Below are positions 8,876-15,781 of a stretch of DNA of 64,000 nt, in pieces. The notes beneath the pieces are model-generated. The model made no database searches and was not told the DNA's origin. It saw nothing but the letters and a program-made list of their open reading frames with translations. A program made the position numbers and the translations under genes. This stretch comes from Crossiella sp. SN42 (lineage in GTDB: Bacteria > Actinomycetota > Actinomycetes > Mycobacteriales > Pseudonocardiaceae). The stretch lies in assembly GCF_023897065.1 (NCBI RefSeq), contig NZ_JAMHIV010000001.1:558001-622000 (forward strand). Reading direction: 5' to 3'. Numbering within the stretch: position 1 is the stretch's first letter; the number at the start of each line of letters is the position of its first letter.

Positions 8876-8937
8876 TCCGCAGGGCCAGGGCCGGGGTGGC
8901 GGTGTGCTGATGCTCCGGCCCCGAACCGGCCAGATCC

Positions 8938-9567
8938 TCAGTCGCCATGCTCGGCCCCGTGTCGCAGCAGCTCGAACGCCTCCGCCAGCGCCGCCTCCGC
9001 CTCCGGGTACACCTCCGCCGCCGAGCGCCCCGAGGCGATCGCCCGTGAGTTCTCCTGCATCAGCATCACCTCCAGCGCCCCGAACTGCACCGCCACGAAC
9101 TGCGCCCGCCGGGGCGGATAGCCGGCCTCGGTGAGGGCCGCCACCAGCATCGCCTCCGACTGCTCGGCGAACCGGCGCAGCCGTGCGGTCAGGCTCTCCG
9201 TGCCGGTGATCAACTGGTAGAAGCGGACCACCTCCGGCTCGTCGCACAGGCCGCTGATCGGGTCCTGGCGGCGTAGCGCGTCCAGCCAGCCGCGGTGCAG
9301 CGCGGCCAGCGGGGACTCCCCCGGTTTCCGGGCGCGCACGTGGCGGGCCGACTCGTCCTGGTGGTCGGCGAAGCGTTGCACCACCAGGTCTTCCTTGCTG
9401 GGGAAGTACTTGAACAGGGTGCGCTTGGACACCTCGGCGGCGGCGGCCACGTCGGCGACGGAGACCTGGTCGAAGCCGCGTTCCAGGAACAACGCGATCG
9501 CGGCCTCCGCGATGGCTTCGCGTGTCCGCTGCTTCTTGCGCTCGCGCAGTCCCGTTGGCTCACTCAC
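8938..9567 (-). CDS. TetR family transcriptional regulator
   Basis: A 209-residue one-component repressor. The N-terminal helix-turn-helix runs from about residue 8 to 60 (REAIAEAAIALFLERGFDQ, VSVADVAAAAEVSKRTLF, KYFPSKEDLV). The C-terminal ligand domain is unassigned but contains an R-rich dimer helix typical of the family. It is transcribed divergently from the FAD hydroxylase at 9654, with 86 bases between them, so it very likely controls that gene and itself. A damaged exporter fragment lies downstream, suggesting an original role in regulating export or modification of an antibiotic-like compound. Confidence 0.92.
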   Translation of the reverse strand: MSEPTGLRERKKQRTREAIAEAAIALFLERGFDQVSVADVAAAAEVSKRTLFKYFPSKEDLVVQRFADHQDESARHVRARKPGESPLAALHRGWLDALRRQDPISGLCDEPEVVRFYQLITGTESLTARLRRFAEQSEAMLVAALTEAGYPPRRAQFVAVQFGALEVMLMQENSRAIASGRSAAEVYPEAEAALAEAFELLRHGAEHGD

Positions 9568-9612
9568 CGGCCCATCCTAGCCAACTCGTACACCCGGGCG
9601 ATAAGTAAACCT

Positions 9613-9628
9613 GGTATATCTTTCTACC
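9613..9628. promoter_or_regulatory. A/T-rich promoter/operator region between tetR and FAD hydroxylase
   Basis: The 86-base divergent spacer is unusually A/T-rich in its centre. It contains GGTA-N8-TACC (9613-9628), and inside it TATATC (9615-9620) could serve as a -10 box for the rightward gene. The arms are only four bases, so operator status is tentative. A strong Shine-Dalgarno (GAGGGAGAG) precedes the ATG at 9654. Confidence 0.35.
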
Positions 9629-9653
9629 GAGTGGACCTTTTCGAGGGAGAGTC

Positions 9654-11138
9654 ATGCGAACTCAGGTGATCGTCGTGGGGGCCGGGCCGACCGGTCTGAT
9701 GCTGGCGCACGAACTGCTGGTGGCCGGGGTGTCGACGGTGGTGGTGGAGCGACTGCCCAGGGCGAACGTCCAGTCCAGGGCGGACAGCCTGCAGCCGCGC
9801 ACCGCCGAGGTGCTGGACCTGCGCGGACTGCTCGCGCCGCTGCTGGCCGGCGTGCCGCTGACCGGGCTGCTGGGCGGGCACTTCGCCGGGTTGCCGGTGC
9901 CGCTGGACTGCACGCCGTGGCAGACGCGCTACCCCGTGCCGGTGCCGGTCTCCCAGGGCAGGCTGGAGGGCTTCCTGGAAGAGCGGGTCAGCGCGCGCGG
10001 CGGCACGGTGCTGCGCGGCACGGCGGTGGTCGAGGTCGGCCAGACCGCGCACGACGTCCAGGTCAGCACCGACACCGGCCGCACCCTGTCCGCCGAGTAC
10101 GTGGTGGCCTGCGACGGCGCGCACAGCACGGTGCGCAAGCTGCTCGGCCTGCCCTTCCCCGGCCAGGCCGCCACCGCCCGCTCGGTGGTCGCCGACGTGG
10201 TGCTGGCCGCGCACCCGGACACCCTGGCCGAGGGCAGGCGCCACTTCAGCGAGCGCATCCGCGCGGCCAACGGCTACTGGACCGTGCTGCACCCGTTGGG
10301 CGACAACGTCTTCCGGTTCATCTTCGGCAGCATCGCGGACCCGAACCCGCCGCGCGAGCAGCCGGTCACCGAGGCGGAGGTGCGGGCCGCGCTGCTCGCG
10401 GTGTACGGGCCCAGCGCCGAGCTGACCGCGATCCGCGCCGCCTCCCGGTTCTCCGACGCCTCCCGCCAGCTGGAGAGCTACCGCCAGGGCCGGGTGTTCT
10501 TCGCCGGGGATGCCGCGCACATCCACCTGCCGGTCGGCGGCCAGGGCGTCAACCTGGGCATCCAGGACGCGATGAACCTGGGCTGGAAGCTCGCCGCCCA
10601 ACTGCACGGCTGGGCTCCTGCGGACTTGCTGGAGACCTACCAGAGCGAGCGCCACCCGGTCGCGGCCGGCGTGCTCGCCAACACCCAGGCCCAGGGCGTG
10701 CTGCTCAACCCGGAGGGCGGTGCGGGCGTGGGAGAGCTGCGCGCGCTGATGGCCGAGCTGATGCGCCTGCCCGAGGTCAACCGGCACCTCTCCGGCATGA
10801 TCTCCGGCCTGGACATCCGCTACGACCTGGCCGGCGCGGACCACCCGCTGACCGGCCGCCGGATGCCCGACCTGGACCTGGTGACCACCGGCGGCGCGGA
10901 CCGGGTCTCCGCGCTCACCCACACCGGCCGCGGCCTGCTGCTGCGCTTCGACGACCGGACCGAGGTCACCGCCGAGGGCTGGACCGACCGGGTCGAGGAG
11001 GTCACGGCCAAGACCGCCGAGGACCCGGGCGCGGCCGCGGTGCTGCTCCGGCCGGACGGGCACGTGTGCTGGGCCGGGTCCGACCCCGCGGTGCTGACCA
11101 CGGCGCTCACCCGCTGGTTCGGGGCCCGGACCGGCTGA
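9654..11138 (+). CDS. FAD-dependent aromatic hydroxylase (PHBH fold, PgaE/RIFMO-like)
   Basis: A 494-residue class A flavoprotein monooxygenase. The dinucleotide fold is at G9-x-G11-x-x-G14 (VVGAGPTGLMLAHEL). The DG motif is present in VVACDGAHSTVRKLLG. The GD motif is FFAGDAAH with D286, followed by LPVGGQGVNLGIQDAMNLGW. A short C-terminal thioredoxin-like domain lacks obvious cysteine pairs. The family hydroxylates polyketide aromatics or inactivates antibiotics such as rifampicin. A divergent TetR gene suggests substrate-induced expression. It could be a tailoring enzyme of the adjacent cluster or a detoxification enzyme. Confidence 0.9.
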   Translation: MRTQVIVVGAGPTGLMLAHELLVAGVSTVVVERLPRANVQSRADSLQPRTAEVLDLRGLLAPLLAGVPLTGLLGGHFAGLPVPLDCTPWQTRYPVPVPVSQGRLEGFLEERVSARGGTVLRGTAVVEVGQTAHDVQVSTDTGRTLSAEYVVACDGAHSTVRKLLGLPFPGQAATARSVVADVVLAAHPDTLAEGRRHFSERIRAANGYWTVLHPLGDNVFRFIFGSIADPNPPREQPVTEAEVRAALLAVYGPSAELTAIRAASRFSDASRQLESYRQGRVFFAGDAAHIHLPVGGQGVNLGIQDAMNLGWKLAAQLHGWAPADLLETYQSERHPVAAGVLANTQAQGVLLNPEGGAGVGELRALMAELMRLPEVNRHLSGMISGLDIRYDLAGADHPLTGRRMPDLDLVTTGGADRVSALTHTGRGLLLRFDDRTEVTAEGWTDRVEEVTAKTAEDPGAAAVLLRPDGHVCWAGSDPAVLTTALTRWFGARTG

Positions 11139-11348
11139 GGTTCAGGCGGCGCGAGGGCCGGTGCCGTTTTCGCTTGCCCGGCAACCGCATCCGGCACTCG
11201 CGCCAGCCGCCCTGCCGACCGCAGACCAACTCCGGCACGCGTTCTTGTCCTCTCGTCCACTTCGGACTCAGCCGGACCGGTGCGGCCCACGTGCGATAGT
11301 GGTGGCCGCGAGGTCCGGTCAGCAAGATGCCCACCGAGAGGGCTCCTC

Positions 11349-12560
11349 ATGGCATCCGGCGATTCCCAGCCACCACAGCTCCACGGACCCGAGTTCGACG
11401 CGGACCCGGCCCCGGCCTACCACTGGCTCCAGCGGCACTCGCCGGTGCACCGGGTGGAGTTCGCGGCCGGCCTGTCCGCCTGGCTGGTCACCCGCTACGC
11501 CGATGTGCACGCGGCCCTGACCGACCCGCGGCTGGCGAAGGACCCGGCGCGCGGCTGCCCGTTCTGGCGGAACTCGGGCATGGGCCTGCCGCTGGACCAC
11601 CGGCCGTCGCTGGCCCAGCACATGACCAACGCCGACCCGCCCCGGCACCAGGACCTGCGACGGCTGGCCAGCGGCATGTTCAGCACAGAACGCCTGCACC
11701 AGTTGGAGATCCGCGTCCGGCAGGTCACCGACGAGCTGCTGGACCGCATCGCACCGCGCGGTCAGGCCGACATCGTCAACGACCTGGCCTACCCGCTGTC
11801 CACCACGATCATCTGCGACCTCATCGGCGTGCCGGCCGAGGACCGCGCCAAGCTCCAGCGCCAGGCCGCCGTCATCGACGCCTCCGACGCCACCGACCGC
11901 GAGGACCTGCTCGCGGCCACCGACGCGATCGACGCGTACCTGGCGGACCTGCTGGCGCGCAAGAAGGCCGAGCCGGGCGATGACCTGATCAGCCACATGA
12001 TCCAGAGCCGGCACCGCGGCGCGATGACCGACGACGAGCTGACCTCCACCGCCTTCCTCATCCTCATCGCCGGGCACGAGACCACCACAGCCCTGGTCGG
12101 CAACTCGGTCCTGGCCGCGCTCACCCACCCCGAGCTCGCCGCCCGGATCCGCGCGGACGAGGCCCAGCTGGCCGGCTTCGTCGAGGAGTCGCTGCGCCGG
12201 GACTGCCCGGTGCGCAACGTCAGCTGGCGCTTCCCCACCGAACCGATGCGCCTGGGCGGCCAGGACCTGATGCCCGGCGAACCCGTGCTGCTGTCGATCC
12301 TGGCGGCCAACCTGGACGCCGAGCAGTTCACCGACCCGGACACCTTCCGGCTGGACCGGAATCCCGAGGACCACCTGGCTTTCGGCCGCGGCAGGCACGC
12401 TTGCCTTGGCGCCGCGCTGGCCCGGCTCCAGGGCGCCACCCTGCTCGGTGCGCTGCTGCGCCGGTTCCCCGACCTGGCGCTGGCCGAGCCGGTGGACCGG
12501 CTGCGCTGGTGGCCCAGCCCGATCATCCGCGCCCTCTACGCCCTGCCGGTCACGTTCTGA
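11349..12560 (+). CDS. cytochrome P450
   Basis: A 403-residue bacterial class I P450. The oxygen-activating I-helix motif is AGHETTT, the K-helix ExxR is in EESLRR, and the heme ligand is C352 in FGRGRHACLGAALARLQ. All key residues are present, so it is not a P450-like activator protein of the DesVIII type. The frame is open from 11280, but the ATG at 11349 is preferred because GAGAGG lies eight bases upstream. It stands about 210 bases after the FAD hydroxylase. A tailoring oxidation on a secondary metabolite is likely but not shown; no ferredoxin gene is adjacent. Confidence 0.92.
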   Translation: MASGDSQPPQLHGPEFDADPAPAYHWLQRHSPVHRVEFAAGLSAWLVTRYADVHAALTDPRLAKDPARGCPFWRNSGMGLPLDHRPSLAQHMTNADPPRHQDLRRLASGMFSTERLHQLEIRVRQVTDELLDRIAPRGQADIVNDLAYPLSTTIICDLIGVPAEDRAKLQRQAAVIDASDATDREDLLAATDAIDAYLADLLARKKAEPGDDLISHMIQSRHRGAMTDDELTSTAFLILIAGHETTTALVGNSVLAALTHPELAARIRADEAQLAGFVEESLRRDCPVRNVSWRFPTEPMRLGGQDLMPGEPVLLSILAANLDAEQFTDPDTFRLDRNPEDHLAFGRGRHACLGAALARLQGATLLGALLRRFPDLALAEPVDRLRWWPSPIIRALYALPVTF

Positions 12561-12571
12561 GCCGGCCACGC

Positions 12572-13366
12572 TCAGGCGCGCTGCCACAGCCAGAACTCGA
12601 TGCCCTGGTTGTCGGCGCACTCCGCGGTGATCCCGTAGGACCCCCGCTTCGGCGCGGAGGCCTGGCCGCCATGCCCGCGCACGGCGCGCGTGGCCGCCTC
12701 GATGTCGTCGACGGCGTACATCGGCCGCCAGCCGCTCTGCCGCTGACCGCCCCACAGACCGGCCATGGTCAGGCCGGCGCCCTCGACGCCCCAGGCGCGG
12801 GCGACCTGCCCCGGCTCGAACCGCCAGCCGAAGACGCCGCCGTAGAACTCCTTCGCGGCCTCGTCGTCGTCCACGGTGAGGGTGAAGTTGCCCACCTCCC
12901 CGTGCGCCGGTCGCACCTGCTCGACCGAGGTCACCGTCCACTGGTGACCGAACGGGTCCCGGACCGTGGTCGCTCCCACCGGCTGCCCGCCGTGTTCGAC
13001 GAGCCTGCCGATCAGACCGTCCACATAGGACTCGGCGATGCGCAGTGCGGAGCCGGGACCGGCTTCGGCCGACTGGACCACCGAGATCACCGAGTTCCCG
13101 ATGGCGATGTCGACCGTGCCGTCCTCGTGCTCGGCGTGTCGAACCGCACCAAAGACGGCGCGGTAGAACTCGATCGCGCGTGCCAGGTCGGACACCCGCA
13201 GGCAGGGGGTGACGGTGCTCGTCACCGTCGCTTGGGTCGTTGGCATGGTTCCTCCATCCGGTTCGAGAATCGCGTTCTCCAGGCGGGCGCGGAGCTCGGC
13301 GGCGAACCGCGGATCCGGGGCGAGCGGACGTACCGGCTCGTGGAGGGCGTCGAACGGATCAGCCAT
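12572..13366 (-). CDS. two-domain VOC (glyoxalase/bleomycin-resistance fold) protein
   Basis: A 264-residue protein with a short N-terminal helical segment (DPFDALHEPVRPLAPDPRFA) and two VOC modules. The first covers about residues 45-150 (VTPCLRVSDLARAIEFYRAV, DPFGHQWTVTS). The second covers about 155-262 (NFTLTVDDDEAAKEFYGGVF, NQGIEFWLWQRA). Substrate is unknown; relatives are annotated as glyoxalase, bleomycin-resistance or PhnB-like proteins. The ATG at 13366 has GGAGGG six bases upstream. It overlaps the stop of the truncated sigma gene by eight bases, an arrangement I recall from sigma-factor/VOC pairs in other actinomycetes. Confidence 0.85.
   Translation of the reverse strand: MADPFDALHEPVRPLAPDPRFAAELRARLENAILEPDGGTMPTTQATVTSTVTPCLRVSDLARAIEFYRAVFGAVRHAEHEDGTVDIAIGNSVISVVQSAEAGPGSALRIAESYVDGLIGRLVEHGGQPVGATTVRDPFGHQWTVTSVEQVRPAHGEVGNFTLTVDDDEAAKEFYGGVFGWRFEPGQVARAWGVEGAGLTMAGLWGGQRQSGWRPMYAVDDIEAATRAVRGHGGQASAPKRGSYGITAECADNQGIEFWLWQRA
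13019..13031. repeat. copy of dispersed 13-bp palindrome GTCC-N5-GGAC
   Basis: GTCCACATAGGAC here is identical to the copy at 30810-30822. Other perfect GTCC-N5-GGAC copies are at 8075, 21286, 34398, 40266, 46837 and 60671. Near-copies are at 5441, 31201, 55998 and 62400. Centres are A/T-rich in a genome that avoids A/T. Nearly all copies lie inside genes and on both sides of the window. Function is unknown. Confidence 0.55.
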
Positions 13367-13700
13367 GGCCACCCTCCTGTCCCTGGTAGACGCGCCGGAA
13401 CGCGTTGCGCGCCCGCACCAGCAGCGATTCCGTGGCGTGCACGGTGCGGCCGAGGTGTCCGGCGACTTCCACGACGGGCAGGCCGTCCAGATAGCGCAAG
13501 GTCAGCGCGGCCCGGTGCTGGGCGCTGAGCCGCGCCAGTACCCACTTGACGTCCAGCGCGTCCAGCTCGGTCTCCCACGGATCGGTCTGATCGACGGTCT
13601 CCCGGTGCAGATCCGCGAGCCCCCGCTGCTCGCGTTGCCTGGCTCGCCAGTGGTCGACCAGCTTGTGCCGCGCCACCCCGATCAGCCAGGCCGTGCTCAC
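13359..13700 (-). pseudogene. N-terminally truncated ECF sigma factor
   Basis: The 113-residue frame contains the end of sigma region 2 (STAWLIGVARHKLVDHWRAR) and a complete region 4 (VLARLSAQHRAALTLRYL, VVEVAGHLGRTVHATESLL). Region 2.1-2.3, normally about 50-70 residues before this, is missing. The same frame continues upstream for about 30 more codons to a stop without an ATG, GTG or TTG start, reading FLAAVGAARRQDAPA. No Shine-Dalgarno precedes the GTG at 13700. The gene looks 5'-deleted, perhaps by the event that placed the GcvH-like gene next to it. A truncated but expressed regulator cannot be excluded. Confidence 0.6.
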
Positions 13701-13855
13701 CGCCGGCGCGTCCTGGCGGCGAGCGGCGCCAACAGCCGCGAGAAACGGGGCCGTCGTCGCCCGGACCCGAACTCCGTCGGGTGGTCACCAGACTTTTGTC
13801 GGGCCATCCCGGCCACGGCTCAAGATGTGGCCGGGATCGGTCGATCCCTACCGGT

Positions 13856-14245
13856 ATGGCCGCGTCCACTGATTTCGAGGCGGTGCACTTCACCTCCGAC
13901 CACAACTGGGTCCGCTTCGACGGCGACACCGCGCGGATCGGTCTCACGGCGTGCTTCGCCGAACGGCTCACCGGCCTGCGCCAGCTGTCCCTGCCCGGAC
14001 CCGGCAGCCTGGTGCGCCAACGGGATCCGTGTGGTCTGCTGGCCACTCGCCACTGGTGCGGGGACCTGTTCGCCCCGGTGACCGGCACGGTGACCGGGGT
14101 CAACCAGTTCGTGCTCGACCGGCCGGGACTCATCCGGCAGGAGCCCTACGGCGCGGGCTGGCTGTTCGAGGTGCGCGTGACCACCGCGCCCGGCGGGCTG
14201 CTCGACGGCCTCGGCTACCTCGAACTGACCAGCCAGCAGGGCTGA
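13856..14245 (+). CDS. GcvH-like (glycine cleavage H) protein lacking the lipoyl lysine
   Basis: A 129-residue protein with the H-protein fold: FTSDHNWVRFDGDTARIGLT, a central strand LFAPVTGTVTGVNQFVLDRP, and the terminal PYGAGWLFEV. In true H proteins the lipoylated lysine lies in an ESVKA loop before DLYAPVSG. Here the same place reads LATRHWCGDLFAP, so the lysine is replaced by histidine or shifted away. It therefore cannot carry lipoate in the usual manner. No gcvT, gcvP or lipoate ligase gene is near. The start at 13856 is chosen over the GTG at 13781 because homology begins just after it. Function unknown. Confidence 0.72.
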   Translation: MAASTDFEAVHFTSDHNWVRFDGDTARIGLTACFAERLTGLRQLSLPGPGSLVRQRDPCGLLATRHWCGDLFAPVTGTVTGVNQFVLDRPGLIRQEPYGAGWLFEVRVTTAPGGLLDGLGYLELTSQQG

Positions 14246-14337
14246 GGCGGGCAACCTGTCCGGCACCCGGCTCCCTTCACTCCGGGCCGACAACCCAAAC
14301 GGGTAACGTCCGGCGGTACTGACCATGGCCGACGGGG

Positions 14338-14886
14338 GTGGAACGGGTGATCCGCTGGGGACGCGCTGGCGGCCGTTTCGTCGGCATCACCCAGCCGCAG
14401 CGCATCCGCTGGCTGCACGCCCGGCTGATCCTGCTGCGCGAGCTGCTGGACCGCCGCACCGCCGAGTACTCCACCGACTACCCCCTCGGCGACCGGCTCG
14501 GCCTGCCCATGCCCTGCGCCCCGCCCGCGGACCCGGCCCTGGCCACCCTGCTGCGCACCGGCCTGCTGGACCCGGACGAGCCCCCGGAGATCCAGCTCTG
14601 GCACGAACCGGAGTTCCTCGCCTGGCTCCAGGACGGCATCACCGCCACCCTGGCCACGCTGGAGGACCAGTACGGGTTGATCACGGTGGCGGTGGACCCG
14701 GAGGCGGTGCGGCAGTGGAGCTCGGTGCTGCTGAACCTGCGGATCGCCTACGCCGCGGCCCGCACCCCGGAACTGCTGACCGCCGGGGAACTGCCGGACC
14801 CGTCCGAGGACCGGCGGTTGGTCTATGAGCACGCGGCCTGGTTGTGGGACGCGGTGAACACCTTGCACGCCTTCGCGGTCAGCTGA
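14338..14886 (+). CDS. DUF2017-like hypothetical protein
   Basis: A 182-residue, mainly helical soluble protein without signal or membrane segments. It begins at a GTG and resembles the actinobacterial DUF2017 family in overall plan. It has an N-terminal IRWLHARLILLRELLDRR helix, an acidic LDPDEPPEIQLWHEPEFL middle, and a WSSVLLNLRIAYAAA helix near residue 130. DUF2017 genes often sit near clpS and metalloprotease genes, but none is present here. The match is from memory and moderate; function is unknown. It is 22 bases before the formyltransferase, so the two may be co-transcribed. Confidence 0.6.
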   Translation: MERVIRWGRAGGRFVGITQPQRIRWLHARLILLRELLDRRTAEYSTDYPLGDRLGLPMPCAPPADPALATLLRTGLLDPDEPPEIQLWHEPEFLAWLQDGITATLATLEDQYGLITVAVDPEAVRQWSSVLLNLRIAYAAARTPELLTAGELPDPSEDRRLVYEHAAWLWDAVNTLHAFAVS

Positions 14887-14908
14887 GCACCCGGCCGGGA
14901 GTGCGAGC

Positions 14909-15781
14909 ATGGGTGGTGTGGACGCGCCACTGCGAATCGTTCTCATCTCCTTTTCCGCCGACCGGTTCGCCGCCCTGCACGAGACCTGTGCGCGCGGCGG
15001 CCACCTCCCGGTCGCCTACGCCTACTCACGTTCCCTCAAACCCGGGACTCCCACCGATCCGGGCAGTGCGAAAGCGGTCGCGGAAATCACCGACGCGCTG
15101 CCGCCGGGCATGGACCTCATTCTCCCGGGCAGCGCCCGGGGACTGGCGAAAAGCATCGCCGGTCACCATCCGGACCTTCTGGTTGTTTACGGTTTCTCTT
15201 GGAAAATTACCGCCGCGGTACGCAAGATGACCCGACTGGGCGCTATCAACATCCATCCGTCGCTACTCCCACGTTATCGCGGTCCCGCGCCGCTGCTGCA
15301 CGCCATCCGGAATGGCGACCCCGATATCGGGCTGACCGTGCACTGGATGGACGAGGGTTTCGACACCGGGCCGGTGCTGGCCAGCCAGGGCGGCATTCCG
15401 CTGGCGGAGGAGGTGACCGCGGCCGGTCTGTGGCAGCTGACCCGGCCGGTGCTGACCAGGCTGCTGACCACCGCGCTGGACCGGGTGGTCGCGGGCCATC
15501 CCGGCGAGCCGCAGCCGGAGACCGGCGCCTCCTACGCCGGGCCGCTGGGTCCGGACTTCGGCGAGGTCGACTGGTCGGACACCGCGGCCGCCGTGCACAA
15601 CCAGGTGCGCACCCACCGGTTCATGGGGCCTGGGCGCGGGCCGGTGGCCGAAGTGGACGGAGTGCGGATCCGGTTGCTGCGCACCAGCCTGACGCCTGCC
15701 GAGGGCCTGCGGGTGCGGTGTGCGGACGCGCCGATCTGGATCACCGAGTCCGTTCCGGCCACTGCGCCAGCCGCGCCCTGA
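14909..15781 (+). CDS. formyltransferase family protein (Fmt/ArnA N-domain type)
   Basis: A 290-residue 10-formyl-tetrahydrofolate-dependent formyltransferase. The catalytic triad N114, H116 and D152 is intact in NIHPSLLPRYRGPAPL and DEGFDTGPVLASQ. A C-terminal domain resembling the Fmt OB-fold follows (GASYAGPLGPDFGEVDWSD). Housekeeping Fmt is longer and normally next to def or rsmB, so this is probably a specialised enzyme formylating an amine, possibly an amino sugar or an antibiotic amine. The 5' third has lower G+C and unusual codons (for example TTTTCC, GGAAAATT) compared with neighbours, hinting at transfer. Its 3' end overlaps the convergent NB-ARC gene by 41 bases. Confidence 0.8.
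   Translation: MGGVDAPLRIVLISFSADRFAALHETCARGGHLPVAYAYSRSLKPGTPTDPGSAKAVAEITDALPPGMDLILPGSARGLAKSIAGHHPDLLVVYGFSWKITAAVRKMTRLGAINIHPSLLPRYRGPAPLLHAIRNGDPDIGLTVHWMDEGFDTGPVLASQGGIPLAEEVTAAGLWQLTRPVLTRLLTTALDRVVAGHPGEPQPETGASYAGPLGPDFGEVDWSDTAAAVHNQVRTHRFMGPGRGPVAEVDGVRIRLLRTSLTPAEGLRVRCADAPIWITESVPATAPAAP

Noticed and set aside
11349-12560. P450 as the DesVIII-like activator of the glycosyltransferase
   Set aside because: It has the heme cysteine C352 and a normal I-helix, whereas activators lack the cysteine; it also lies 9 kb away.
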